Shown: piece after piece, positions 33,469-43,132 of the stretch
How the letters are laid out: every line of letters starts with the position of its first letter
Numbering within the stretch: the stretch's first letter is position 1
Assembly (NCBI GenBank): GCA_028871475.1
Contig: JAGWMZ010000009.1
Coordinates: 1 to 64,000, forward strand
Length of the DNA stretch: 64,000 bases
Reading direction: 5' to 3'
From: Sphingomonadales bacterium
Lineage (GTDB): Bacteria; Pseudomonadota; Alphaproteobacteria; Sphingomonadales; Sphingomonadaceae
Notes under the pieces: model-generated
Databases searched by the model: none
Told to the model about the DNA's origin: nothing
Seen by the model: only the letters and a program-made list of their open reading frames with translations
Program-made: the position numbers and the translations under genes

Positions 33469-34740
33469 TCAACCCAACGCGCGGTGCGATACCGCAGGCG
33501 TGGGCGCGCCCAGCCAGCCAAACCTGCCGGCCTGACGCTGCGCCGCGCGGGCCATGGCCGCAGGATAGACATCGCCAATGAGCTGGTTGAAGGTCCGTTC
33601 CCAACTGAAGCGGCTGAGCACATGGGCACGCGCCGCCGCCCCCATGCCCTGCGCCCCGCGCGCCCAGACGGCCTGCACATTGGCCGCCATGGCCGCCACA
33701 TCATCCACCGGCCCCAGCAGGCCAAGCCCCGACGGCACGCGCGCAGGCATCGCGCCCGAGGCGACACCCACCACGGGCAAGCCGCTGGCCTGCGCCTCGA
33801 TCACCGAAATGCCGAAAGTTTCATCCGCCATGGCCGAGACATAGATATCGCCCGAGGCCAGCGCCCGTGCCAGATCCTCCCGGTCATCCACAAAGCCGGG
33901 CAGCGCGATGGGCAGGCCGCGCGTTTCCTCGATCAGACGCTCGCGCAGCTTGCCATCACCGAACAACACCAGACCGGCGCCCATCTCTGGCGGCAAGTGA
34001 CGGAACATCTCGATCAGGCGGTCGGCGCGCTTTTCATTGTCGATCCGTCCGGCATAGACCAGCAGCGGGCCGTGATCAGGGAAATCAGGCGCGGCCAGGC
34101 CCATCCGCGCGCGCAGGGCAGGATCACGCAGCGCCGGATTGAAACGCGCGGTGTCGACCCCCAGCGGCAGAACACTGACGTGATGGATACCCCATTCCCC
34201 CAGCTGCGCCTTGACGGGGTGATTGAGCGCATAGAGCCGGTCGAAAAAGCGATAGGTATAGTGCGCATAGGCCACGCTCACCTGTTTGAGCGCCAGGCCC
34301 AGCCGGGGCCCGAACATGGCGCTGGCCACGCGGTGAACATGCACATTGGGAAAATCGGTGTGATAGCCGGCCACCAGCGCCGTTTCGGGATGGGCGCGTG
34401 CATAATGGATCGCTGTCCAGGGCAGCACCCAGGGGCACAGCGATTCGATGATGTCTGGCTGGTAACGCTCCAGCACCGCGCGCACGGCACCGGTGCGCAT
34501 GATGAAGCGGTAATTCGGACTGCCGCGCACCTGCCCCGCGCCCACCTCGACCCAGATGTGGCGGCCGTTTTCCACCACCCGGTCCACCTCACCCGGCACG
34601 ATCTGCAACAGGCGATGGCCGGTGCGCTCGATGATATGGCGCTGCTTTTCGCGAAGATAGGTGCCGACCCCGCCGCCGCCGGTGGGCGCATAACTTTGAG
34701 TAAGATCGCAGATGAGCAGCGGTCGATGAGAAACAGGCAT
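33469..34740 (-). CDS. GT4-family glycosyltransferase
   Basis: A 423-residue GT-B enzyme. N-terminal acceptor half: LICDLTQSYAPTGGGGVGTY, with the Gly-rich loop expected for the donor phosphate, and AGYHTDFPNVHVHRVAS. C-terminal donor half: VSVLPLGVDTARFNPA, LLVYAGRIDNEKRADRLIEM, and the E-x7-E-type motif in ADETFGISVIEAQASGLPVV. It transfers a sugar from a nucleotide donor, probably to a lipid or polysaccharide; PimB/SqdX-like enzymes share this layout, but the substrate is not readable. ATG 34740 is used; the extended frame to 35022 would run into the divergent neighbour's upstream region. Confidence 0.88.
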   Translation of the reverse strand: MPVSHRPLLICDLTQSYAPTGGGGVGTYLREKQRHIIERTGHRLLQIVPGEVDRVVENGRHIWVEVGAGQVRGSPNYRFIMRTGAVRAVLERYQPDIIESLCPWVLPWTAIHYARAHPETALVAGYHTDFPNVHVHRVASAMFGPRLGLALKQVSVAYAHYTYRFFDRLYALNHPVKAQLGEWGIHHVSVLPLGVDTARFNPALRDPALRARMGLAAPDFPDHGPLLVYAGRIDNEKRADRLIEMFRHLPPEMGAGLVLFGDGKLRERLIEETRGLPIALPGFVDDREDLARALASGDIYVSAMADETFGISVIEAQASGLPVVGVASGAMPARVPSGLGLLGPVDDVAAMAANVQAVWARGAQGMGAAARAHVLSRFSWERTFNQLIGDVYPAAMARAAQRQAGRFGWLGAPTPAVSHRALG

Positions 34741-34945
34741 GAGACCCCTTGCAACGGGCAAATTACGGCTATGTGTCACACTCCCAATCCGGGCGCAGAA
34801 AAGCGCGCGCGAAGATGAACCGGAAATGAATTTCACCACCTGGCCGGATGCGCGAACCAGCCACGCGCGGACGTGTTCGCGCAAGGCGCAAGTTGGCGAA
34901 ATGCCCAGTGGAAATCGCGCGCGCGTGCTGCTATCGGCAAGCGCC

Positions 34946-35143
34946 ATGAGCACGCAGCCCGAAACCGTCACCGTCCATTCCACCCGCGTCAGCTGTGATG
35001 GCGCGACCCAGATTCGCAGCACCGGCGCTTACCAGCCTTCCGCGCTGGGCCATCCGCGCATCTATCTCGAGATCGACGAGAAGGGCTTTGTCGACTGCCC
35101 TTACTGCGACAAGCACTTCGTTCTCGACGGCGCCGCGCACTGA
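34946..35143 (+). CDS. zinc-finger (zf-CHCC) protein, NDUFS6-like
   Basis: A 65-residue protein with the CHCC zinc finger: Cys in TRVSCDG, His in LGHPRIYLEID, and the pair CPYC in KGFVDCPYCDKHFVL. The mitochondrial complex I subunit NDUFS6/13-kDa is the family's best known member, and alphaproteobacteria carry this short form as an accessory of NADH dehydrogenase. ATG 34946. It precedes tldD by about 50 bases on the same strand. Confidence 0.85.
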   Translation: MSTQPETVTVHSTRVSCDGATQIRSTGAYQPSALGHPRIYLEIDEKGFVDCPYCDKHFVLDGAAH

Positions 35144-35195
35144 GTCCACGCCTCAGGGTCTGGCGCGCATGGGATGGCGCGCCTATATCGCGGGG

Positions 35196-36632
35196 ATGAC
35201 AGTGTTCGATCCCCGCTCGCTCCTTTACCGTCCCGGCCAGCTTTCGCCCGAAGAGGCACAGAAACTGACCCGGCAAGCGCTGGGCGCCTGCGACGATGGC
35301 GAATTGTTCCTGCAATTCGTGGCGAGCGAGAGTTTCTCCTTCGATGATGGCCGGCTGAAAACCGCCGATTACAGCCGCAATGCCGGCTTTGGCCTGCGCG
35401 GCGTTTCGGGCGAGATGACCGGCTTTGCCCATGCCAATGACATATCGGCGGCGGCCATTGCGCGCGCGGGCGAAACGCTCAGCCTGCTCGACCCGGCCAG
35501 AGCGCCCATGGCCGCGCGCCCTGCGCGCACCAATCGGCACCTCTATACCGACGCCTCACCGCTCGATTCGGTGGATTTCGCGCGCAAGGTCGCCCTGCTC
35601 GAAACGATCGATGCCGCAGCCCGCGCGCGCGACCCGCGCGTCTGCCAGGTATCGGTCAGCCTCTCGGCGAACTGGAGCGTGGTGGAGATCGTGCGGGCCG
35701 ATGATTCGGACGGAATGCCCCCCCTCATCGACATCCGCCCGATGGTGCGCCTCAACATCGCCATCGTGGCCGAACAGAACGGCCGGCGCGAAAGCGGCTC
35801 TTTCGGCTTGGGCGGGCGCTTTCTGTATGACGATCTGTTCGCACCCGAAACCTGGCAGCGCGGCATCGACGATGCGCTGCGTCAGGCACTGGTCAATCTC
35901 GATTCGGTCGACGCGCCGGCTGGCGAAATGACCGTCCTGCTGGCCCCCGGCTGGCCCGGCATCCTGCTGCATGAGGCGATCGGTCACGGGCTTGAGGGCG
36001 ATTTCAACCGCAAGGGCACCAGCGCCTTTGCCGGGCGCATCGGCGAGCGCGTGGCCGCTCCCGGCGTCACGGTGGTCGACGATGGCACGCTCTCCTCCCG
36101 GCGCGGCTCGCTGTCCATCGACGACGAAGGCACGCCGACACAGGAAAACGTCCTGATCGAGGATGGCATCCTCAAGGGCTATCTGCATGACCGCCTGAGC
36201 GCCCGGCTGATGGGCATGGCGCCCACCGGCAATGGCCGCCGCGAAGGTTTTTCCCACCCGCCCATGCCGCGCATGACCAACACCTTCATGCGCGCCGGCC
36301 ATGATGATCCCGAAGAGTTGCTCTCCCGCGTGAAGAACGGCATTTTCGCGCGCAGCTTCGGCGGCGGTCAGGTCGACATCACCAATGGCAAATTCGTCTT
36401 CACCTGTACCGAGGCCTATAAGGTGGAAAACGGCAGGCTGGGCGCCCCCATCAAGGGTGCGACGCTGATCGGCGATGGCCCCAGCGTGCTCACCCGCGTG
36501 CTGGGCCTTGGCCATGATCTTGCCCTGGACGAAGGCATCGGCACCTGCGGCAAGGCGGGCCAGTCTGTGCCGGCGGGCGTGGGCCAGCCCAGCGTTCTCA
36601 TCGGTGCGCTGACCGTGGGCGGCACGGCCTGA
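35196..36632 (+). CDS. tldD: TldD metalloprotease subunit
   Basis: A 478-residue zinc protease that works with TldE/PmbA on unfolded small peptides, microcin B17 precursor and the CcdA antitoxin. The modified HExxxH site is in GILLHEAIGHGLEGDFNRKG; GGGQVDITNGKFVFTCTEAY holds the conserved C-terminal Cys region, and IGDGPSVLTRVLGLGHDLAL is typical. ATG 35196 is chosen; an ATG at 35169 would add nine residues. The partner tldE is not in the window. Spacing to the zinc-finger gene suggests cotranscription. Confidence 0.95.
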   Translation: MTVFDPRSLLYRPGQLSPEEAQKLTRQALGACDDGELFLQFVASESFSFDDGRLKTADYSRNAGFGLRGVSGEMTGFAHANDISAAAIARAGETLSLLDPARAPMAARPARTNRHLYTDASPLDSVDFARKVALLETIDAAARARDPRVCQVSVSLSANWSVVEIVRADDSDGMPPLIDIRPMVRLNIAIVAEQNGRRESGSFGLGGRFLYDDLFAPETWQRGIDDALRQALVNLDSVDAPAGEMTVLLAPGWPGILLHEAIGHGLEGDFNRKGTSAFAGRIGERVAAPGVTVVDDGTLSSRRGSLSIDDEGTPTQENVLIEDGILKGYLHDRLSARLMGMAPTGNGRREGFSHPPMPRMTNTFMRAGHDDPEELLSRVKNGIFARSFGGGQVDITNGKFVFTCTEAYKVENGRLGAPIKGATLIGDGPSVLTRVLGLGHDLALDEGIGTCGKAGQSVPAGVGQPSVLIGALTVGGTA

Positions 36633-36758
36633 CGCAGCATATTTCAGCTTGCGTTCAGCCTTGACGCGCTAAGCTGCGCAACACACATAGTCTTGATCAA
36701 GACCGTTCATGTGGCGGCCCCTTTTCCCGCCCCGGCCTTCTCTCGAAAGGTCACTGCG

Positions 36759-37193
36759 ATGATGCATTCCACACTGATCCGTGCCCTGCTGGCCACTGGT
36801 GCTGGCGCCATGCTGCTGTCCACCCCGCTGGCTGCGCGCGAAAGGCTGACGGGCGAAGCGCAACTGTCCAAGATGCTGGAGGGTCGCGTGGCTGGAAAGC
36901 CGGTGGATTGCATCGATCTGCACGATGCCACCAACACCACCATCATCGACAAGACCGCCATCGTCTATTCCAATGGCAACCGCGTGATTTATGTGAACCG
37001 CCCGCAAAATTCCGACAGCCTTGATGATGACGATATTCTGGTGACCAAGACCTGGGGATCGCAACTGTGCCGCATGGATATCGTCAACCTGCATGAACGC
37101 AGCGGCGGTTTCTACTCAGGCTTTGTGGGGCTCAACAGCTTCGTGCCCTATACGCTGCCCCCCAAGGCAAAGGCCCCCAAGCCCGTCAGCTGA
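36759..37193 (+). CDS. secreted protein of unknown function
   Basis: A 144-residue protein with a signal peptide (MMHSTLIRALLATGAGAMLL, ending near TPLAARE) and a small mature domain: EAQLSKMLEGRVAGKPVDCI, a middle part with NRVIYVNRPQNSDSLDDDD, a second Cys in WGSQLCRMDIV, and a C-terminal Pro/Lys tail. Two Cys in the mature part could form a disulfide. The pattern (signal peptide, CIDL, and VTKTWGSQLC) recurs in small conserved sphingomonad secreted proteins, to my memory, but has no known function. ATG 36759 is taken, with AAGG upstream. Confidence 0.65.
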   Translation: MMHSTLIRALLATGAGAMLLSTPLAARERLTGEAQLSKMLEGRVAGKPVDCIDLHDATNTTIIDKTAIVYSNGNRVIYVNRPQNSDSLDDDDILVTKTWGSQLCRMDIVNLHERSGGFYSGFVGLNSFVPYTLPPKAKAPKPVS

Positions 37194-37205
37194 CGGCGGA
37201 CACTC

Positions 37206-38912
37206 TCAGGCCGGCGGGGCCATGCCGTCGGAATACCAGCTGGCCAGCTCCGCCCATCCGGGCAGATCGCTACCATTGGCCCGCGGGTCGATGGCGGCAT
37301 GGATGACCACCGGCCCGCTGGCCGCAAATGCCGCTGCCAGCGCGCCCGGCAGATCACCCTCCTTCTCGACGAAAAGCCCCGTTGCGCCAAACCCCTGCCC
37401 GATGCGGTCGAAACGCGTGGCCTGCCCCCAGCCCGCGCCGGGGCTTGCCGCATCAGGACCATAGCCCTGACGATAGGCCGCCGCCTCCAGTCCCCATTGA
37501 TGGTCCACCGCCACCACGCAGACGATCGGCAGGCGCAGCCGCACCGCAACCTCCAGCTCACCGATGTGGAAGAGCATCGCCGAATCGCCTGAAAGAACCA
37601 GTGCCGGGCGCGGGGCGTCTCCCCTCGCCCGCTCGGCCACCAGCGCGCCGATGGCATAGGGCAGGCCGGTTCCCAGATGCGCAAAGGCGCGGCTCCACAG
37701 CACGCCACCCTCATGGCGGGCGCTCTGGGCCAACTGGAACAGCACCGACGCCCCGCCATCGCGCACCAGCAAGGCCTCTGCCGGGCAGGCCGCCATGGTT
37801 TCGGCCACCAGCCGGGCCGGATGCAGCGGCGCATCGGGCAAGCCAAGCGCCTGCGCGCTCCAGGCGGCAAGCCGCGCGCGTTCCGCCTCACCCCATTGCG
37901 CCATGTAAGTCTGCGGCACGAGCGCCGGGATGGCGGCGCTCAGGGCCCGCGCGTTCACCGCAAGATCGCCCGCCAGAACCACCTCTATGGGGCGGTTGGC
38001 CTCCAGACTGGCCGCTTGCGGCGCAAGAGCGATCCAGCGGCGTGTCTCATCCCCCTCTCGCCAGTGCCGCCGCCGCCCGAAATGCACCGCCTCACCCAGC
38101 GCCGTGCCCACCGCGAGCACGACATCGGCCTGAGCGATGATCTGCGCCGCCACGGGTGAAAAGGCATAGGGGAAACACTGATGCGACAGGCCCGGCAGAC
38201 AGGCCGCACCCGGCGTCAGCACAATCGGGCAGGCCAAACGGCGCGCCAGATCCGCCACCGCAAGGCGCGAGGCCTGATCCAGCCCATGGCCCACCAGCAT
38301 CATCGGGGCCTGCGCCTGCCTCAGTTGCGCCGCCGCCCCGACGACCGCCTCTTGCGGGGCGCGGCGCAACGCTGGCGGCGCGGGCGCCGTCACGGGTACA
38401 TCACGCGCCATCATCACCGGGAAGGGGCAATCGAGATAGGCCGGGCCGGGCACGCCCTCCATCATCGCGGCAAGACAGCGCCCGAGGGCAGCAGGCAGGT
38501 CCGCCGCCGCCTCCACCCGCTCGGCATGTTTGACCGCGCCGGCCACCAGCGGCATCTGGTCCACATGCTGAAAACGCCCGGTCAGCCCGGCATCGCGCAG
38601 GGCGCCGCGCGCGCCGCCCAGAAACAGCACGGGCGCCCGCTCGGCCCGCGCGCAGGCCATGGCGGGCAGCGCATTGGCCACTCCCGGCCCCGGTGACAGC
38701 ATCACCGCCACGGGCCGCCCGGTCAGACGCGCCGCCGCCTCGGCCATAAAGCCGCCAGCAGCCTCATGGTGCGGTGCCACCAGCGCAAAGCCCCGCTCCT
38801 GCGCCTTGCGCATCACGCCCAGAAAGGCCGGATCGGGAATGCCGAAAAGGCACTCCACCCCGGCCCGCGCCAGGGCATCGAGTAGCCAGTCAGCCGTGTC
38901 TGTCATCACCAT
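37206..38912 (-). CDS. thiamine-diphosphate-dependent enzyme, acetolactate synthase/decarboxylase-like
   Basis: A 568-residue protein with the three domains of the AHAS/benzoylformate-decarboxylase group. The N-terminal PYR domain has GIPDPAFLGVMRKAQ and the activating Glu in APHHEAAGGFMAEAAARLTG. A central domain follows (DVVLAVGTALGEAVHFG). The C-terminal PP domain has ALVLSGDSAMLFHIGELEVA, then VVAVDHQWGLE. The usual GDG...NN metal/diphosphate motif is thus changed to GDS and D-H, so cofactor binding may differ. No small regulatory subunit is nearby, which argues against acetolactate synthase for valine synthesis. Substrate unknown. Divergent from the FUSC gene. Start ATG 38912 (or 38906). 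Confidence 0.8.
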   Translation of the reverse strand: MVMTDTADWLLDALARAGVECLFGIPDPAFLGVMRKAQERGFALVAPHHEAAGGFMAEAAARLTGRPVAVMLSPGPGVANALPAMACARAERAPVLFLGGARGALRDAGLTGRFQHVDQMPLVAGAVKHAERVEAAADLPAALGRCLAAMMEGVPGPAYLDCPFPVMMARDVPVTAPAPPALRRAPQEAVVGAAAQLRQAQAPMMLVGHGLDQASRLAVADLARRLACPIVLTPGAACLPGLSHQCFPYAFSPVAAQIIAQADVVLAVGTALGEAVHFGRRRHWREGDETRRWIALAPQAASLEANRPIEVVLAGDLAVNARALSAAIPALVPQTYMAQWGEAERARLAAWSAQALGLPDAPLHPARLVAETMAACPAEALLVRDGGASVLFQLAQSARHEGGVLWSRAFAHLGTGLPYAIGALVAERARGDAPRPALVLSGDSAMLFHIGELEVAVRLRLPIVCVVAVDHQWGLEAAAYRQGYGPDAASPGAGWGQATRFDRIGQGFGATGLFVEKEGDLPGALAAAFAASGPVVIHAAIDPRANGSDLPGWAELASWYSDGMAPPA

Positions 38913-39031
38913 TTCGCCGCGCCTATCACCGGGGGCAGCGCTTGTCACGCCGCAGGGGCCGGACATGGCAGCGTCCTGCTCCTGTGAACAATCGCCATGA
39001 CCCGCTCGCCATTTGGTGGCACACAGGCGCC

Positions 39032-40972
39032 ATGAGCGCCAGGAGCCCGAACCAACCATCACGCCTGCCCCATGCCCGGCGCCAACGCGTCCCATCGCGC
39101 ACCGTGCCGGTCAAGGCCCTGCCCCAACGGGCTCCCTCGCCGCGCGGCACTTTGCTGCGCCGCATGGCCCGCAAGCTGGAAGTGCGCGCGATCGGGCTGG
39201 TCCCCGAAATGTTCAGCCCCGCCGAAGGCCTGCGCGCCGCCGCCGCCATGGCCCTGCCGCTGGCCCTGACGCTGGCGACCGGCCAGATCTGGCTGAGCTG
39301 GTCGATCTTTGCCGCGGTCTGGACCTGCCTGTGCGTGGCGCCGGGCACGCCGCGCACCCAAAAACGCCGACTCGCCCTCTTCGTCGTGCTGGGCACGATG
39401 ATGACCTTTGCCGGATCATGGCTGGCATCATGGGGCGATGCGGCGGCCTTTGTCGCCGGGCCGCTGCTGGTGTTCCTCGCCATCATGCTGCCCTCACGGC
39501 TGGCCAGCGCCACGCTGCTGGCCACCTTGCTCGGCGTGGTGGGTGTGGTGGCGGTGGGCTTTCCCCTGCCCGCCGGCAAGGCAGTGATCGAGGCGCTGGC
39601 TTTCCTGATGGGGGCCGGCTGGGCCTGGCTGCTCGTCCATGGCCTGTGGCGAATGGAAGAGCAGGCCCCGCTCGACCTTGCGGTGCACTCGGTGGTGGCG
39701 CGGCTGGGCGATATGGCTGAAGATCTTCTGGCCACAGGCGAAGGACCGCACCGCGATGCGCAATGGCACGGCGCGCATGGCGAGCATCGACGCACGGTGC
39801 GGCTGGCGCTGGAACGGCTCGGCGGGCTCCTGCCGCTCTATGCCGATGCGCCGCCAGGCCGGCTGGCGCCTTATCTGCGCGCGCAGGAGGCGGCTGAAAC
39901 GCTGTTCAGTGCGCTCGTCGCGCTGGACCACGCCTTTATCCTGCAAACCGGCCCGGCACATGAAAGGCTGGCGGTGGCGCGCACGTTCCACGGCGGGCTC
40001 GCGATCTGGCGGCGGATGGCGCCTGTCTCGCGCCGGGCCCATCGCGCCGAGGCACGGCGCCTTTCGCAGGTGCGTAACGGCATGATCGAACGCTGGATCA
40101 CGCTGGTCGAACGACGCCAGGCGCGGCTGCGCGATCCGGCCATGCGCGGCTGCCTGCTGGCGCTGGGGGACGCGCTGCGCAGCTTGCGCGAAGGCCGGCC
40201 ACACGGGCCTGCGCTCAGCCCGCCGCGCCCGGTGTCGCGCCGGGCGGCGCTGCGGCAGGGGTTGCGGCAGGCCTGCGGCGTGTTGTTGGTCTATGCTGCG
40301 GCGCGCGCGCTGGATCTGGGTTATCCCTATTGGGGCACGATGGCGGTGGTGGTGGTGCTGCAACCCGGCACGCGGGTCACCGGCATGCGCGCGCTCGAAC
40401 GCATCGCGGGCAGTCTGCTGGGCGGCGTGGGGGCGGCGCTGCTGCTGCATCACGCCTGGCCGATCGGCCTGCTGGCCGCGCTATGCGTGGTATTGGCCGC
40501 GTTCTCCATCGCCTTGCGCAGCGTGAACTACACCAGCTTCGTTGTGTTCCTGACCGTTCTCTTCGTCACGGTGACGGCCTTGCTGCACCCGGGCGAAGGC
40601 ATTCCGATGGCGCGCATCCTCGACAATACGGTGGGCAGCCTTGTCGCCCTGCTGTGCGTGCTGACCATTCTGCCCGACCGTCGCCCACCGCTGCGTGCCA
40701 CGCTGCGCGAGGCCCTGCTGGCCAACCGCGCCTATCTTCACGCGGTGGACAGCGGCGCCCCCTTTGCGCAGGTTCATGCGGCGCGGCGCGCGGCGGGGCT
40801 GGCCAGCATCGAACTGGAAATCGCCCTGCATGATCCAGGCTGGCTCTTCCAGAGGCTGATCCACCGCGATCCGGCCGACCGGGCCGATCTGGCCGCCTTG
40901 CGCCTGGTGGCGGGGCAGGCCGCCACGGCTTGGCATGAAAGGCTCGATGGATTAACCGGCGACCAGCCATGA
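39032..40972 (+). CDS. FUSC-family membrane transporter
   Basis: A 646-residue protein of the aromatic-acid exporter/FUSC type (AaeB, YccS). It has two blocks of about five helices each (residues about 65-200 and 410-545), separated by a long soluble helical domain (about 215-400), the standard duplicated layout. The second block carries YPYWGTMAVVVVLQPGTRVT and RALERIAGSLLGGVGAALLL, the family's signature. These proteins export aromatic or hydrophobic acids or handle envelope stress; a partner adaptor (AaeA) is not seen. ATG 39032 is the first start with a sensible N-terminus. Joined to the next gene by an ATGA overlap. Confidence 0.85.
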   Translation: MSARSPNQPSRLPHARRQRVPSRTVPVKALPQRAPSPRGTLLRRMARKLEVRAIGLVPEMFSPAEGLRAAAAMALPLALTLATGQIWLSWSIFAAVWTCLCVAPGTPRTQKRRLALFVVLGTMMTFAGSWLASWGDAAAFVAGPLLVFLAIMLPSRLASATLLATLLGVVGVVAVGFPLPAGKAVIEALAFLMGAGWAWLLVHGLWRMEEQAPLDLAVHSVVARLGDMAEDLLATGEGPHRDAQWHGAHGEHRRTVRLALERLGGLLPLYADAPPGRLAPYLRAQEAAETLFSALVALDHAFILQTGPAHERLAVARTFHGGLAIWRRMAPVSRRAHRAEARRLSQVRNGMIERWITLVERRQARLRDPAMRGCLLALGDALRSLREGRPHGPALSPPRPVSRRAALRQGLRQACGVLLVYAAARALDLGYPYWGTMAVVVVLQPGTRVTGMRALERIAGSLLGGVGAALLLHHAWPIGLLAALCVVLAAFSIALRSVNYTSFVVFLTVLFVTVTALLHPGEGIPMARILDNTVGSLVALLCVLTILPDRRPPLRATLREALLANRAYLHAVDSGAPFAQVHAARRAAGLASIELEIALHDPGWLFQRLIHRDPADRADLAALRLVAGQAATAWHERLDGLTGDQP

Positions 40973-41595
40973 GCATCCCATCCGACATCCCCGATCCGCG
41001 CCTGTCCGCTCCGTCCGCCCTGCGCAATCGCGAGGCAATTGCGGGCGTGCTGCGCGACAGGCTTCCCGCCTCGGGGCTGGTGCTGGAACTGGCCAGCGGC
41101 TCGGGCGAGCATGTCATCCATTTCGCCCGGCAGATGCCGCATCTGCTGTGGCAGCCATCAGATCTGTCAGAGAAGGCTCGCCAGTCGATCGCGGCCTGGA
41201 CGGCAGAGGAAGGGCTGGACAACATCCTCCCGCCGCTGACCATCGACGCGGCGCAGCCTGACTGGCCGGTGGCACGGGCCGACGCCATCCTTTGCATCAA
41301 CATGATCCATATCAGCCCATGGGAGGCAACGCAGGGGCTGATGGCGGCGGCGGGCAGAATCCTGCCCCTTGGTGGCCTGCTGGCGCTTTATGGCCCCTAT
41401 CGCCGCGACGACAGGCCGATCGAGCCGAGCAATGCCGATTTCGACGCCGACCTGCGCCGACGCGACCCGCGCTGGGGTCTGCGGCGGCTGGAAGAGGTGG
41501 TCGCCTGCGCGGAGCAGCATGGGCTGGTGCTGGACAGGACCGTGGAAATGCCGGCCAACAATCTCTCGGTGCTCTTCACCCGGCGCGCGGGCTAA
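40969..41595 (+). CDS. DUF938 family SAM-dependent methyltransferase-like protein
   Basis: A 208-residue Rossmann-type protein. Signature segments: PSALRNREAIAGVL, motif I VLELASGSGEHVIHFARQMP, WQPSDLSEKA, then ADAILCINMIHISPWEATQG and LYGPYRRDDRPIEPSNADFD, the family's hallmark. Ends with RTVEMPANNLSVLF. The methyl acceptor is not known. It begins inside the stop codon of the FUSC transporter gene, so is translated with it. Confidence 0.88.
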   Translation: MSIPSDIPDPRLSAPSALRNREAIAGVLRDRLPASGLVLELASGSGEHVIHFARQMPHLLWQPSDLSEKARQSIAAWTAEEGLDNILPPLTIDAAQPDWPVARADAILCINMIHISPWEATQGLMAAAGRILPLGGLLALYGPYRRDDRPIEPSNADFDADLRRRDPRWGLRRLEEVVACAEQHGLVLDRTVEMPANNLSVLFTRRAG

Positions 41596-41601
41596 TGGGA
41601 G

Positions 41602-41940
41602 TCAGCGCTGCTTCTTGGCGTTGGTGGCGGTGAAATCGGGATCCTTATTGGCCACCCAGTCGACGAATTTGCGCACGGCGGGGTTGGCCAGCAGGGCATC
41701 GACATCCAGACCGTGGCGCTGAAGCTCGGAATTGGTGAAATTGGCGATCAGCATCTGCTGACAGATGGGATGCATGGGCACCACATCGCGCCCGCCCCGG
41801 CTCTTGGGCACGGGATGATGCCAGACGATGGTCTGCCCGGTGGGGCGCCCGCAGAGCCAGCAGGGGACGGGCGGCGGAGCCTCTTCCTCCTCGCTGGGCA
41901 GATGGTCGTAAGGGTCGCGCCGGGAATGTTTACGGGCCAT
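41602..41940 (-). CDS. HNH-type protein
   Basis: A 112-residue protein with an acidic N-terminus, a CxxC pair in PCWLCGRPTG, and VWHHPVPKSRGGRDVVPMHP followed by ICQQMLIANFTN: the H-H, the K-S-R-G-G turn and the final His match an HNH nuclease finger, although one of the second pair of Cys is a single Cys here. Small chromosomal HNH proteins of this type are common in sphingomonads; activity is unproven. ATG 41940 follows GGCAGG. No phage genes around it, so it is not obviously part of a prophage. Confidence 0.75.
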   Translation of the reverse strand: MARKHSRRDPYDHLPSEEEEAPPPVPCWLCGRPTGQTIVWHHPVPKSRGGRDVVPMHPICQQMLIANFTNSELQRHGLDVDALLANPAVRKFVDWVANKDPDFTATNAKKQR

Positions 41941-42014
41941 GTGCCTGCCTGACATCAGTGAGAGAAAGCGCCCCTATAGCGATTGCGCGTGGCAATGCCA
42001 TGCCCCGGCGCGGG

Positions 42015-42863
42015 TTACCCCGCGCGCTGGTTCAACCTTTGTGCGTGCCACTTCACATGCTGCGCCATGAAGCTGGAAATGAAGTAATAGGAATGATCAT
42101 AACCCGCCTGCATGCGGATGGTGGCGGGAATACCCGCCTCGCGGCAGGCGGCCTCCAGCAAGGGTGTTTTGAGCTGCTCCGCCAGAAAGCCATCGGCCAG
42201 CCCCTGGTCGACCAGCAGGTCCGGCAGGCGCGCGCCATCCTCGATCAAGGCCACCGCATCATAGCCGCGCCACGCCGCCTGGTCATCGCCCAGATAGCCG
42301 CCCAGCGCCTTGTGCCCCCAGGGGCACTGCATGGGCGAGACGATCGGCGCAAAGGCGCTGACGCTGGCAAAGCGCCCCGGATTGCGCAGGGCAATGGTCA
42401 ACGCGCCATGACCGCCCATCGAATGGCCGGTGATGCCCTGCCGCGCCATGTCAGCGGGAAAATGCTGCGCCACAAGCGCCGGCAGCTCCTGCTCGATATA
42501 GCTACGCATGCGGTAATGGGGCGCCCATGGCGCCTGCGTGGCGTCGACATAGAAACCCGCGCCCTTGCCGAAATCATAGGCGTCATCATCGGCCACATCC
42601 TCGCCGCGCGGCGATGTATCAGGCGCGACGAAGATGATGCCATGGCGCGCGCAGGCGGCGCGAAATTCGCCCTTTTCCGTCACATTGGCATGAGTGCAGG
42701 TCAGCCCCGAGAGATACCACAGCACCGGCAGGCGCGCGCCTTCCTCATGGGGCGGCACGAAGACAGAAAAGCTCATGGTGCCGCCCGTCTCGGCTGACTG
42801 GTGGCGCCACACGCCCTGCTGGCCGCCATGGGCCTGGTTCAGACTCACCTGTTCAAGCGTCAT
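42015..42863 (-). CDS. fghA: S-formylglutathione hydrolase
   Basis: A 282-residue alpha/beta hydrolase (esterase D family) that hydrolyses S-formylglutathione to formate and glutathione in formaldehyde detoxification. Catalytic Ser is in GITGHSMGGHGALT (about residue 145), with LPVLWYLSGLTCTHAN (oxyanion-side loop) and DTSPRG; the acid is expected in PDLLVDQGLADGF and the His in AGYDHSYYFISSF. Length and motifs are complete. The usual partner, glutathione-dependent formaldehyde dehydrogenase, is not adjacent. Confidence 0.95.
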   Translation of the reverse strand: MTLEQVSLNQAHGGQQGVWRHQSAETGGTMSFSVFVPPHEEGARLPVLWYLSGLTCTHANVTEKGEFRAACARHGIIFVAPDTSPRGEDVADDDAYDFGKGAGFYVDATQAPWAPHYRMRSYIEQELPALVAQHFPADMARQGITGHSMGGHGALTIALRNPGRFASVSAFAPIVSPMQCPWGHKALGGYLGDDQAAWRGYDAVALIEDGARLPDLLVDQGLADGFLAEQLKTPLLEAACREAGIPATIRMQAGYDHSYYFISSFMAQHVKWHAQRLNQRAG

Positions 42864-43132
42864 GCCTGTTCATCTCTTTTAAGGATCGGTTCACGTTGGG
42901 CCGCATAGGGCAAATTCCGGCCCGGGGCCATGCCCATCCCCCCGCCCGGCGCTGTCCATCCGGCAGGTTTCTCCCTCACCTGTCGCACTTGTCGGCTTTT
43001 TGCCATTGCCTTTGCGCGCCATTCAGTGCAGCGGTGCCGGCGTATGCGTTCATTCATCCGGGGTTCACGCCCCAAACGCCACTCGGCCAACTGCCGGATG
43101 GCGTATCAATAAGACAAGGGACACGACGGGCA

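Noticed and set aside
34739..34945. N-terminal extension of the CHCC zinc-finger protein
   Set aside because: The extension lacks coding character and lies in the divergent promoter region; the ATG at 34946 gives the normal family length.
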